Source: an uncultured Clostridium sp.
GTDB taxonomy: Bacteria; Bacillota; Clostridia; TANB77; CAG-508
Assembly (NCBI GenBank): GCA_945949485.1
Contig: CAMFER010000012.1
Span: forward strand, 1 to 33,729
Direction: 5' to 3'
DNA length: 33,729 bases
The notes under the pieces are model-generated. The model saw nothing but the letters and a program-made list of their open reading frames with translations, was not told where the DNA came from and searched no databases. The translations under genes were made by a program, and so were the position numbers. Of the stretch, positions 18,482-25,911 are shown one piece after another (position 1 is the stretch's first letter; every line of letters begins with the position of its first letter).

Positions 18482-18630
18482 TATTTTAAGTCCTCCTTGT
18501 TATCTATTATTTTTACAGGTACAAGACAAGTTCCACCATTTACTAATTTTAATATGTATCTTTGTCCGTTTATAATCTCTTTATAATCTCTGTGCAAAGC
18601 TTTCCACTCACTTTTTGTTATAGTTTCCAT
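18481..18630 (-). CDS. Small hypothetical protein
   Basis: 49 aa beginning METITKSEWKALHRDYK and ending in a beta-rich half with KLVNGGTCLVPVKI. GGAGG lies eight bases before the ATG. Its stop overlaps the next start by one base. Proteins of this size and style occur in the early regions of Firmicute elements; the role is unknown. Confidence 0.55.
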   Translation of the reverse strand: METITKSEWKALHRDYKEIINGQRYILKLVNGGTCLVPVKIIDNKEDLK

Positions 18631-18660
18631 TTCTTAATCCTCCAAATTTTATTTTTTACT

Positions 18661-18721
18661 TTGGCTTAATTTTGGAAAAAATCTTTATATAATATAAAGG
18701 AATATTCCAAAAAAAAGCCAA
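18661..18721. repeat. Three-layer nested hairpin
   Basis: Three perfect stems are concentric: 18661-18667 with 18715-18721 (7 bp), 18670-18677 with 18705-18712 (8 bp), and 18683-18690 with 18692-18699 (8 bp, one-base loop). Small internal loops separate them. It lies between two genes of the minus-strand operon and would fold in the transcript of either strand. Confidence 0.7.
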
Positions 18722-18729
18722 TTTTAAAT

Positions 18730-19017
18730 TTATGCAACTTCTAATATTCTAATCTGTATAAATGGATTGCCTTTATTATCTAAATAGCTTATTATATTAT
18801 TTTCAATTTTTACATTATCGTTGTAATATGTCCAACTATCTACAATTTTGCCATTTTCCTTTTCTGTTAGAAGTGTAAAAGCATTTGTTTGTACTTTATT
18901 TACTTTTCTTCTTGTTCCAACTCTTTCAGGTTTTACATCATTTCTAATTGTTTCAAATAATAAACTGTCTTTTCTTTCTTTTAGTGCTATTTTTAATTGA
19001 TTTTTATTTTTTATCAT
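18730..19017 (-). CDS. Hypothetical protein of the element
   Basis: 95 aa with a basic N-terminal half (IKNKNQLKIALKERKDSLLFET, then RVGTRRKVNKVQTNAF) and a beta-type C-terminal half. GGAGG about eight bases upstream of the ATG. It is part of the long minus-strand operon. No family was recognised; the basic half could contact nucleic acid. Confidence 0.6.
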   Translation of the reverse strand: MIKNKNQLKIALKERKDSLLFETIRNDVKPERVGTRRKVNKVQTNAFTLLTEKENGKIVDSWTYYNDNVKIENNIISYLDNKGNPFIQIRILEVA

Positions 19018-19077
19018 TTCAAAATCCTCCTTAATTTTTTAATAATAGGGTAGGGAGGAGATAACCTCCCCAAATTT

Positions 19078-19476
19078 CTAAAATTCTTCACTTTCTACAA
19101 ACATACAACTTTTTGTAACAGGTGTTTCAGCATTTATTCGCATACACTCATCATCTGTTAAGCTATTTGTAAATTCTATTAAGTTATTAATATTTTTCCT
19201 TGTAACTTGTGTTTCATCTAGTATTACTCTTTTCCCTAGTCCATTACTACTTGCGAAGTAGTCGCCTTGTTTATGATAAAATTTACTAATATGTAATGAT
19301 ATTTGATTTTTATAGTTATATCTTAAAGCAAATTCAAGATAATGTTCATCATCAAGTTTTATTTGCTTTAATAAAGTTTTTTCATTATGAAAGATGTAAT
19401 ATTGAACATCTAATCCCCAATCATTCATACATTTACTATTTATCTTTTTTATTTGTTCTTGTGTTATTTTTCCCAT
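19078..19476 (-). CDS. Hypothetical protein of the element
   Basis: 132 aa; starts MGKITQEQIKKINSKCMNDW, then a mixed alpha/beta region rich in aromatic residues (LEFALRYNYKNQISLHISKFY). AAGG precedes the ATG. A G/C-rich hairpin (GGGAGG/CCTCCC) lies just past its 3' end, before the next gene. No recognisable motif. Confidence 0.6.
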   Translation of the reverse strand: MGKITQEQIKKINSKCMNDWGLDVQYYIFHNEKTLLKQIKLDDEHYLEFALRYNYKNQISLHISKFYHKQGDYFASSNGLGKRVILDETQVTRKNINNLIEFTNSLTDDECMRINAETPVTKSCMFVESEEF

Positions 19477-19509
19477 AATTTAATACCAACCTTTCTATTT
19501 TTATTCTTT

Positions 19510-19537
19510 AGGGCTTGTAGCTTGTACCACAAGCCCT
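19510..19537. repeat. Intergenic hairpin AGGGCTTGT/ACAAGCCCT
   Basis: A perfect 9-bp inverted repeat with a ten-base loop lies between two operon genes. No strong T run follows on the minus strand, so it is more likely an RNA processing or stability element than a full terminator. Confidence 0.55.
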
Positions 19538-19546
19538 ATATAACAT

Positions 19547-19858
19547 CTAAACTAATTCACTTTCTATCTTTTGCCTTTCAAGTACAACACTTTCCTGATT
19601 TAATATCTTCTTAATGTCTGCTATTATTTGTTGCACTGTTTCAATATCTGTGAACATCAATTCTACTTTTAAAGAATTTTCTGTTGTTATAGTTTTATCT
19701 TGATGTATGTAAAATCCCTGTGCTTGTAATATTGTGTAACCCTCGACTTTATTTGCTATCATAATATTAGATATTAACTTATAACATTCTACGGTTGATA
19801 TTTCTTGTCTTTTAGTTGTCTTGTCATTCAATCCTATGTATAAATTGTATTTCATCAT
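19547..19858 (-). CDS. Hypothetical protein, alpha/beta
   Basis: 103 aa. Strand MKYNLYIGLND, helix VECYKLISNIMIAN, strand GYTILQAQGFYIH, strand SLKVELMFTD and helix VQQIIADIKKILN give a compact ferredoxin-like pattern, similar in layout to small PII-like or DUF3574-like proteins, which is only a topology guess. AGGAGT precedes the start. It is in the minus-strand operon, downstream of a long hairpin leader. Confidence 0.6.
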   Translation of the reverse strand: MMKYNLYIGLNDKTTKRQEISTVECYKLISNIMIANKVEGYTILQAQGFYIHQDKTITTENSLKVELMFTDIETVQQIIADIKKILNQESVVLERQKIESELV

Positions 19859-19897
19859 AAAAAATTCACTCCTTTACAAAAAATTTTTTCCAAATCT

Positions 19898-19952
19898 CTT
19901 GCAAACGAAGTGAATTTCATCTATAATATAAATTACAAGATGAGTTTGCAAG
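19898..19952. repeat. Leader hairpin CTTGCAAAC/GTTTGCAAG
   Basis: A perfect 9-bp outer stem (19898-19906 with 19944-19952) and a 6-bp inner stem (19917-19922 with 19938-19943) lie in the leader of the 103-aa gene. A second hairpin, ATAGTGTA/TACACTAT, lies at about 19974-20007, just after the RHH gene, and may end its transcript. Confidence 0.55.
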
Positions 19953-20011
19953 AACTTGTTTTGTGCGTTTGGTATAGTGTAGGTCGTCGAAAAATTTACA
20001 CTATGCCTTTT

Positions 20012-20146
20012 TTACTTATTATCAAAATACTCTGAACATATTATCCTAACTATTGAGGCTAAAGATACATTTTTCTTTTCTGCCTCTGTTTTTAGTTGTT
20101 CATATAATTTAGAGGGTATTTTGATATTTAATGCTTTATCGTTCAT
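20012..20146 (-). CDS. Ribbon-helix-helix (CopG-like) repressor
   Basis: 44 aa. Strand KALNIKIPSKLYEQLKTEAEKKNVSLASIVRII fits the RHH fold: an alternating strand, helix A, a turn and helix B. Such dimers bind short palindromes and usually repress their own promoter. ATG at 20146 with a G-rich ribosome binding site. The promoter directly upstream is a perfect consensus overlapped by a palindrome, as expected for autoregulation and copy-number or operon control. It is too short to encode anything but the DNA-binding domain. Confidence 0.8.
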   Translation of the reverse strand: MNDKALNIKIPSKLYEQLKTEAEKKNVSLASIVRIICSEYFDNK

Positions 20147-20173
20147 AATAGCCCCCTTTCTTACTCTACTACA

Positions 20174-20202
20174 ATTATACTACAATAGTTGTAGTATGTC
20201 AA
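20174..20202 (-). promoter_or_regulatory. Perfect sigma-A promoter with RHH operator
   Basis: TTGACA (20202-20197), 17 nt, TATAAT (20179-20174). The spacer is filled by a perfect 8-bp inverted repeat TACTACAA...TTGTAGTA (20178-20196), and a further TTGTAGTA half-site follows the -10. Occupancy by the RHH protein would block polymerase. Confidence 0.85.
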
Positions 20203-20559
20203 TATATTTCCCAAAATTTCCTTAACTTTTTCCATAAAAATAAGGGGATAGACTAGCCCCCATTTTAGCAGTATTCAAAATTTACTTTTTAATATATTCC
20301 ATATATGCACCTCCCAAGTCCTACGCAGAAAATTTTTAATTTTTAGGTGGGAAGTGGTGTGGTGTTGGTGTGGTAGTATTTTCAACGTTTTTAAAAAATG
20401 TTATCAACTTCTAATTAAATTACTATAGTAAATGATAACTTTTATAATAAATTGAATGATTGATGATGAAAATTTTAATTGCGAAGCAATTAAAAGCCAA
20501 AAATCGAATAGCGAGAGCGTATATTCGATTGTGCGACGGCGAGTCGCCCACTCCATAAG
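20203..20559. other. Gene-free stretch with three tandem hairpins
   Basis: A G/T-rich tract (20344-20380) is followed by three adjacent inverted repeats: TTTTAATTG/CAATTAAAA (20473-20495), AATCGAATA/TATTCGATT (20502-20530) and GCGAC/GTCGC (20533-20547). They lie just past the 3' end of the ATPase gene. They may terminate it, or form an origin or transfer site; no T run makes a clear terminator. Confidence 0.45.
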
Positions 20560-22503
20560 CTAGTTTTTACTTTTGAAAATTATTGTTTGTCCATTTGGAT
20601 TTATGTTATTTTCTTTTATAAACTGTTTAACGTTAGCTTTGTTTAATACCTCACGTCTTAAATTTTCTTTATACTCAATTCCTAGTTCAGTTCTTAAATC
20701 TTTCTTTTTGAGTATAATTCTATTATCTTCATATTTAAGATTATCTTTTATATGTGTTGGTATCTCATCTTGATTATTTTCTAATATACTTTTAAATATT
20801 TTAATTGCTCTGATGTCTTTATCGTTATTGTTTTTTGATGTTTCAGTTTTATCTTTATCATATTCAATTTTATAATTATCTGTAGAATTAATAAGTTTAC
20901 AGTTTTTTAACATTTTGCATACCTGTTTAACTGCCTCAACATCTTTTGTAATTATTACGACTCTTGTTTCTTTAGACATATCACGATTTACACGTTTAAT
21001 TGCTTGATAAAATTCATTTGCTATACGTCCTATTTTATATTGTTCTATTTCTTTGTTTTCAAAATGTCTTCGTCGATTATAAGTTTTTACTTTTATATCT
21101 TCATCTGAATTAAATTTTTTTTCTGAATAATATAGATATTCTAAAATATATTGTTTTTCTGATAAGTTAAAAGTATGAGCAACTAAAACATTTTGTAAAT
21201 TTTGATATGAATTATCTCCTAGCATATTTTGAAAATAATTAAGATAATTAGTATAAAAATATTCATCAATTTTTTCTCCTTTTTCGTTTAGACATTCATT
21301 TTTTTGAGTTACCACTAATGTTTGATTTTTATGTAGTTTATGTAGAATTTCTGAACATATTGTGTAAAAATTTTTATAGTTGTTTTTAGTTGTAGATGTT
21401 GTATTTATTTCAATCAATTCTACAGTCCAGTTCTGGTGGTCTAAAACCTGAAAATCTTTTTCTAACATATCTTTAAAAATTTTCTTATTTAACTTATACA
21501 CATAATTTAAACGTGCTGACGCGTCAAGCATTATATTTTTTTCAAGAAACCAGTATTTTAAATTCCTTTTTGGAGTATAAAGTTTGCCTTTTTCTAAAAT
21601 ACAAGTTCCATTATAATATTCAAGTAATTCATCTAATACATTAAAAACACTTTTCTTATTATTAGCATTATAGAATTCTGCTTTTTCTTCTTTTGAAAAA
21701 GTATCGTTTACATCTTTTTTAATTTTATCTATTTGTTGTTGTATCTTTTTCATATTTGTTTTTGCATTAAATATATGAAGTTTTGAATCCTTATCTTTTC
21801 CATTATTTTGTAAAAATTTAAAGTAATCTATTAATTCTACTACAGTATTATCGAATTTTTCTTGAATAATGTCATATCTTAAATCTGCTCTTATTTTTTC
21901 TAATCTAACTTTATCTAAATAAACTACATCACATAAATTAATAAATTCATCAATAATCAATAATTTTCTATGATTTGAGAATTTTTTTCTTTCTTCTTCA
22001 TCTTCTGCAAGTGCTTTATATTTTTGATGTGTAATAAAAATAATAGGATATGTTTGAAGTTTATAATTAATTTCTCCGTCTCCCATTGAAGAATCAATAT
22101 AATCTGCATATACATTGTTTAATAAATATTTTAGTCGCTCTTTATAGAAATTTAATGTATCAATATTTTGCATAACAAATAACATTCCTCTATTAAATTC
22201 TTCATATATATTTGATGAATATTTTTCTAAAAAATCAATAGCTTTAGTTACTACAACGTATGTCTTTCCAACTCCACATTCACAACAAAACAATTGAAAA
22301 TAGGGAATAGGAGGTTTTGAAGTGATATGCAAATTATAAAATAATTGTTCTTTTGAATATGTATAATTGTTCATCATCTCATATTCAATTTGTTCTAGTT
22401 GTTTTTTTAATTTAATATAATCGCAAAAGTATATAGTTCTTTCTTTTTCTGCTTTTAATCTTGCTTTTGCCTCTTGTATATCATTAAAATCCACTTCTAT
22501 CAC
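20560..22503 (-). CDS. SF2-like ATPase, probable element replication or transfer helicase
   Basis: 647 aa, cytosolic. GTG start at 22503 with AGGAGG upstream. Walker A ECGVGKT (residues 75-81) is preceded by a conserved-looking FQLFCC. Walker B is LLIIDEF (181-187, Asp-Glu). ITHQKYKAL (157-165) resembles a motif near IB/III, and QAIKRVNRD with VVIITKD near the C-terminal third resembles motif VI. This is the order of DEAD-like superfamily 2 helicases. It is the largest gene of the minus-strand operon and is preceded by an HTH protein of excisionase type. Closest role by context: DNA unwinding in replication or transfer of the element; a terminase or defence role cannot be excluded. Confidence 0.65.
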   Translation of the reverse strand: MIEVDFNDIQEAKARLKAEKERTIYFCDYIKLKKQLEQIEYEMMNNYTYSKEQLFYNLHITSKPPIPYFQLFCCECGVGKTYVVVTKAIDFLEKYSSNIYEEFNRGMLFVMQNIDTLNFYKERLKYLLNNVYADYIDSSMGDGEINYKLQTYPIIFITHQKYKALAEDEEERKKFSNHRKLLIIDEFINLCDVVYLDKVRLEKIRADLRYDIIQEKFDNTVVELIDYFKFLQNNGKDKDSKLHIFNAKTNMKKIQQQIDKIKKDVNDTFSKEEKAEFYNANNKKSVFNVLDELLEYYNGTCILEKGKLYTPKRNLKYWFLEKNIMLDASARLNYVYKLNKKIFKDMLEKDFQVLDHQNWTVELIEINTTSTTKNNYKNFYTICSEILHKLHKNQTLVVTQKNECLNEKGEKIDEYFYTNYLNYFQNMLGDNSYQNLQNVLVAHTFNLSEKQYILEYLYYSEKKFNSDEDIKVKTYNRRRHFENKEIEQYKIGRIANEFYQAIKRVNRDMSKETRVVIITKDVEAVKQVCKMLKNCKLINSTDNYKIEYDKDKTETSKNNNDKDIRAIKIFKSILENNQDEIPTHIKDNLKYEDNRIILKKKDLRTELGIEYKENLRREVLNKANVKQFIKENNINPNGQTIIFKSKN

Positions 22504-22533
22504 TTTAATACCTCCTTTTCTTTTTTAATATTA

Positions 22534-22743
22534 TTATTTGTGCTTTTTCTTTCTTTTTTCTTTCATCTGCTCTGTTATTTTTTTCTTACGCCACCTGTCA
22601 AATTCAGCTAAATTTACAAACCACTTTCCTTTTTCCTTTTGAGAGGGGCAATCTTCTTCACGCAAATATTTATATATGGTATTTCTTGAACCATACCAAT
22701 TCGTTTCGCATAATTCTTTATGTGTTACTATTTTCTTTTTCAT
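22534..22743 (-). CDS. Excisionase/MerR-type small DNA-binding protein
   Basis: 69 aa. VTHKELCETNWYGSRNTIYKYLREEDCPSQKEKGKWFVNLAEFDRW has the winged-helix layout of helix-turn-helix 17 proteins: helix, turn, a wing with W-F-V and a closing helix. The C-terminus is a basic tail. AGGAGG precedes the ATG by seven bases. The position directly before the ATPase suggests it regulates or recruits it. Confidence 0.65.
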   Translation of the reverse strand: MKKKIVTHKELCETNWYGSRNTIYKYLREEDCPSQKEKGKWFVNLAEFDRWRKKKITEQMKEKRKKKHK

Positions 22744-22755
22744 TTTTTTGCCCTC

Positions 22756-22983
22756 CTATTTTACTATTTTTATTGGAATCTTTTTTATTTTTTCTTCTTC
22801 ACAAATTTTTATATTTAAACAAAGATTAATTGTTTGTTCAGTTTTCCCTTTATATTTAATAGGTATTTCAAGTCTTTGTTCTCCTGATTCCTTGTAAAAT
22901 GTCATAACGGGTGTTGTTATAATCTCCTCATATTCTTTTTGAGTATTATTATTCGCTCTAATTGTATAACCGTTTTTCAACAT
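22756..22983 (-). CDS. Hypothetical beta-rich protein
   Basis: 75 aa beginning MLKNGYTIRANNN, with the ATG at 22983 chosen because AAGGAG lies six bases upstream; a TTG six codons earlier overlaps that site. Mostly beta-type residues, Lys/Glu rich. A perfect 8-bp hairpin (CAAGCAAG/CTTGCTTG, 22999-23024) overlaps the approach to its ribosome binding site and could modulate translation. No family was recognised. Confidence 0.55.
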   Translation of the reverse strand: MLKNGYTIRANNNTQKEYEEIITTPVMTFYKESGEQRLEIPIKYKGKTEQTINLCLNIKICEEEKIKKIPIKIVK

Positions 22984-22998
22984 AGTTTTCTCCTTTCC

Positions 22999-23024
22999 CA
23001 AGCAAGAGATATAACCCTTGCTTG
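22999..23024. repeat. Hairpin close to a ribosome binding site
   Basis: CAAGCAAG pairs perfectly with CTTGCTTG around a ten-base loop and ends four bases before the AAAGGAG of the 75-aa gene. Confidence 0.5.
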
Positions 23025-23082
23025 TAACTTTTTAATAATTTAATATGTCAAGTAAATTTTCTTCACTTATAAACTCATCTTT

Positions 23083-23829
23083 TTAACAACAAATGTCTGC
23101 ACTATAGTCATATCCCCAATATTCTGCTAAAAGACCAAGTGCGTTACCTTTTAGTAAATATTGTGTTCCTATTTCTTCTTCTAGCTGATTATTTTCGTTT
23201 ACCAGTGGTATTAAGCGAATATATAAATAATCTTCCATAACAAACTCATAAGGTAAAATATTTACAACTGATAAACCACAACCAGCCCTTAATTCTTTAA
23301 AAAGATAATCTTCGTCTTTACTAGTTATAGTTGCTAGTTGTGGTAATGAAATTCCGTCTTTATCCCCGTTTAGTTCTCTTTCTAGTTCAGTATAATCATT
23401 ATGTGTTAATTCTTTTTTAGAATTATACCAATCTACAAAATTTGTTTTTGAAAGCCTGTCGTAAATATCTAATCTTTGAACTGCCCAACATCTCGTTTGA
23501 TGTGGTAAAGTATAGACCAATTCCACAAGTTTTTCACGATTTTGATGAGCCTCTAAAATATCTTTTATTTTTAATCTTTGATTATCTAAAATAGAACGAC
23601 CTAACCCTATTTCATCTAATTTTTCTAATTCATATTCCATAGCTTTTTTGGCTGTCATTGTTTCATTTTTTTCCTGTAAAGTTTCCTCATTTTCCTTTTT
23701 TTCTTCTTTTCTTTCTAATACGTTGTGAGCTATTTCTAAAGCCTTGTCCATAATTTCTGTATTTTCTATTCCTTGATTTTGTAAATCTCTTACTAAATCT
23801 TTGTTTTTTTCGTTATTATTATCTAACAT
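23083..23829 (-). CDS. Hypothetical element protein
   Basis: 248 aa, acidic. Residues 1-55 are charged and helical (many Glu/Lys/Asn), followed by a helical region (LDEIGLGRSILDNQRLKIKD) and a mixed C-terminal domain ending in YDYSADICC. AGGAGG precedes the ATG. A small RNA gene lies on the opposite strand in the space upstream of this start, so its leader could be an antisense target. No catalytic motif or family was recognised. Confidence 0.6.
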   Translation of the reverse strand: MLDNNNEKNKDLVRDLQNQGIENTEIMDKALEIAHNVLERKEEKKENEETLQEKNETMTAKKAMEYELEKLDEIGLGRSILDNQRLKIKDILEAHQNREKLVELVYTLPHQTRCWAVQRLDIYDRLSKTNFVDWYNSKKELTHNDYTELERELNGDKDGISLPQLATITSKDEDYLFKELRAGCGLSVVNILPYEFVMEDYLYIRLIPLVNENNQLEEEIGTQYLLKGNALGLLAEYWGYDYSADICC

Positions 23830-23858
23830 AATGTTTTCCTCCTTAAAATTTTATATAT

Positions 23859-23887
23859 TTGACAAAACTAGCAAAATCTATTACAAT
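23859..23887 (+). promoter_or_regulatory. Promoter of the plus-strand small RNA
   Basis: TTGACA 23859-23864, 17 nt, TACAAT 23882-23887, pointing against all neighbouring genes and followed within 75 nt by a terminator. Confidence 0.75.
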
Positions 23888-23893
23888 AAACGT

Positions 23894-23962
23894 GTGAAAT
23901 TATGCAACTAGATTCTGCTAGTTGTTATTTTAGAAACACTTATTCAAGTGTTTCTTTTTTTT
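23894..23962 (+). ncRNA. Candidate antisense small RNA of about 70 nt
   Basis: A promoter is followed by CAACTAG/CTAGTTG (7-bp stem, six-base loop, 23905-23924), a short linker, and a 10-bp stem AGAAACACTT/AAGTGTTTCT (23932-23955) with an ATTC loop and eight T. No frame of useful length lies inside. It is transcribed against the minus-strand operon in the gap between the 127-aa and 248-aa genes, which would make it antisense to the leader of the latter. The layout matches the compact countertranscripts that set expression of replication genes; the target is inferred. Confidence 0.65.
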
Positions 23963-24344
23963 AAGAGTCCAAGTATAAAACTCTTAATTTTTCTAAAATT
24001 TCTTCCTTTATATTTAGCCAAACGATTTCTTCTAAATATAAAGAATTAAATTTGTTTATGATTTCATCTATCGACTTGTCTGTAACATATAAATTGTTAT
24101 ATGTTAGGTCTGTTAAATATTTTTTAATTGCAGAATCTACAATGTCATCATAATCGTCACTATTATAGATAAAATCTTCAAAGCTTTTACCTAGTGTATT
24201 ATTTTCTTTTATTGCATTTCTGAAATAACTTTTATCAATATTGAAGATTAAGGCTTCAAAATTAGGTAATTCAACCATTATTTCATTATCTTCTGGAAAA
24301 ATGTTAATATCTCTGTAATCGTTTATTTTATAAACTTGTACCAT
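23961..24344 (-). CDS. Hypothetical acidic protein
   Basis: 127 aa, low pI, with many Asp/Glu/Asn. Starts MVQVYKINDYRDINIFPEDN; helices with DDYDDIVDSAIKKYLTDL and DEIINKFNSLYLEEIVWLNI. Its ATG follows GGAGGAAAAAACT. It lies downstream of the excisionase-like gene in the same operon. Acidic early proteins of this type are often DNA mimics or anti-repressors, but nothing proves this here. Confidence 0.6.
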   Translation of the reverse strand: MVQVYKINDYRDINIFPEDNEIMVELPNFEALIFNIDKSYFRNAIKENNTLGKSFEDFIYNSDDYDDIVDSAIKKYLTDLTYNNLYVTDKSIDEIINKFNSLYLEEIVWLNIKEEILEKLRVLYLDS

Positions 24345-24435
24345 AGTTTTTTCCTCCTTCCGTTAAGAATTGTTTATATTTTTCTACTATATTAAATTTG
24401 TAGAAAATATTTCTTCATCTTAATAAGAAACATTT

Positions 24436-24727
24436 TTATTCCTCCTTTTCTTCTTTTATTTCAATGTTTTCTGCTCTGCACCACCTTATAAATGCTTGTT
24501 CTTCTACCTTAACATCTCCCTTTTCGTCCGGTACAGATGGAAAACCGTTTACTTCGCATTAATTTTCTTGTATCATCTTTGTTTTTATGCAATATCTTTG
24601 CAATAAAAGGAACTTTAAAGAATTTTAAATCTTCAATAGTTTCATTTTTCTTACTAATAATAACTTCTTTTAATTCTTTTATAGAAGTAATTAACTCTGA
24701 AAAACATTCTTTTTCTTCTTCGTCCAT
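24436..24727 (-). CDS. Excisionase-like DNA-binding protein with CGG +1 shift
   Basis: 96 aa when read through a +1 shift at in-frame CGG codon 61; the zero frame would stop at 72 aa. The joined C-terminal part reads KLMRSKGFPSVPDEKGDVKV then EEQAFIRWCRAENI, the standard ending of excisionase/MerR-like winged-helix proteins: L-x-R-x-GFP, a wing, then F-x-x-W. The glycine restored by the shift is the invariant Gly before Phe-Pro. The N-terminal half is helical and charged. It is the first gene behind a perfect promoter divergent from the CI-like repressor, the expected position of an element's excisionase. Without the shift the wing and final helix would be missing. Confidence 0.8.
24545..24547 (-). 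other. In-frame CGG +1 shift site in the excisionase-like gene
   Basis: The codons read AAA CGG TTT. Dropping the C gives AAA GGT TTT CCA (Lys-Gly-Phe-Pro), a hallmark of the family. The zero frame instead gives RFSIC and a stop eleven codons after CGG. Confidence 0.8.
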
Positions 24728-24802
24728 AATTCACCTCCTTTTATCTTTTTAAATTGTTATTTTAAAAAGTAGACTTTTTTGTTATCTTTTATCTTTTTCG
24801 AT

Positions 24803-24831
24803 ATTATACTACCTCAGCAATACTTTGTCAA
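24803..24831 (-). promoter_or_regulatory. Perfect promoter of the excisionase/early operon
   Basis: TTGACA (24831-24826), 17 nt, TATAAT (24808-24803), reading into the minus-strand operon. Confidence 0.85.
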
Positions 24832-24859
24832 CACTTTTTTAGACTTTTTATTTTTTATA

Positions 24860-24888
24860 TTGACAGGGTTAACAATGTATGGTAAAAT
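24860..24888 (+). promoter_or_regulatory. Promoter of the CI-like repressor
   Basis: TTGACA 24860-24865, 17 nt, TAAAAT 24883-24888. Together with the promoter 30 bp away on the other strand it forms a repressor/early-gene switch. Confidence 0.8.
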
Positions 24889-24912
24889 ATAAATCGAAAA
24901 GAGGTGGAAGAA

Positions 24913-25911
24913 ATGGAATCAAATATTATTAGCTTAAAAATAAAAGAAAATCGAAAGCTATTAGGACTAACGCAAGAACAATTTTCAAAAAAAATTGAAT
25001 CCTCTTTAGGATTAGTAAAAATGTATGAAACAGGAGTTAGAAAACCTAGTAAAAAGATGAAAGATAAAATATGTAAAATATGTAATATCTCTTTAAATGA
25101 ATTAGAGGGATTAAACGATAAGGAAAAATTAAGAACAGAAATATCTTCAAAAATTAGTAATATAAAAGTAGAAGAAAAAGACCAAAAAGCGATTAAAGAA
25201 GATTGTATTTCCTACTTTTATAATGTGCTAGATACGAAAAAAGGAAAAAAAATTAAATCCAATAATGAATTATCAAATATAGTTCAAATTATTACAAATA
25301 CAATAGAACAGTTTATTAGAAATAACTATTTAAAAGTTGATACTAAAAAGCAATATAAAGAAGACGTTTTACAAGATTTTTTAAATTTAGATGAAAACAA
25401 AATGAATTTTATAAATTCTAAACAAGTAAACAAAATATTATTTAATGATGACCAATATGTTGAATTTATAAGGAATAACATAGACTTTATTAATAGTGTA
25501 ATAAACGAATTACAATTTAATATTATTACTGAAAAATATGTAATTCCTTTAGTTAATAAAATTTTTGAAAAATGGGAAGACAATATAAATAATGCTACTG
25601 ACTTTATTGAACTACCGAGTTCTTTAAAGGATAACAAATATGTAGCTCTATATGTAAATAAAGAATTATCAAATTTAAAATATGAAGTTGGAAACATTTT
25701 AATAGTTGAATGGAAAAGTACATACAAAAATCAAGATGACGTTATTGTAATTAACAAAGGCGAACTTCAAATAAGAAGATTTTATATTACTTCCAAAATA
25801 ACAACCTTGAAACCATTAAATATCAATGAAGACATTGAAAACTATAGTAATTCTGAATTAAATTCAAAAGATATTCAAATTATAGGAAAAGTTATAGGTA
25901 TTAAAATCTAA
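24913..25911 (+). CDS. CI-like repressor, XRE HTH plus degenerate S24-type domain
   Basis: 332 aa master repressor of the element. The ATG at 24913 has AGAGGTGG five bases upstream; a GTG three codons earlier overlaps that site. The N-terminal HTH_3 domain (residues 5-60) reads IKENRKLLGLTQEQFSKKIE. After a long helical middle part comes an S24/LexA-like beta domain (about 235-332) ending in IIGKVIGIKI, as in CI proteins. The usual Ser in the (K)GDSM motif is replaced (VNKELSNLK), and no Ala-Gly cleavage site was seen, so RecA-driven self-cleavage looks unlikely. Induction may instead use an antirepressor. It is divergent from the excisionase-like gene. Confidence 0.8.
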   Translation: MESNIISLKIKENRKLLGLTQEQFSKKIESSLGLVKMYETGVRKPSKKMKDKICKICNISLNELEGLNDKEKLRTEISSKISNIKVEEKDQKAIKEDCISYFYNVLDTKKGKKIKSNNELSNIVQIITNTIEQFIRNNYLKVDTKKQYKEDVLQDFLNLDENKMNFINSKQVNKILFNDDQYVEFIRNNIDFINSVINELQFNIITEKYVIPLVNKIFEKWEDNINNATDFIELPSSLKDNKYVALYVNKELSNLKYEVGNILIVEWKSTYKNQDDVIVINKGELQIRRFYITSKITTLKPLNINEDIENYSNSELNSKDIQIIGKVIGIKI

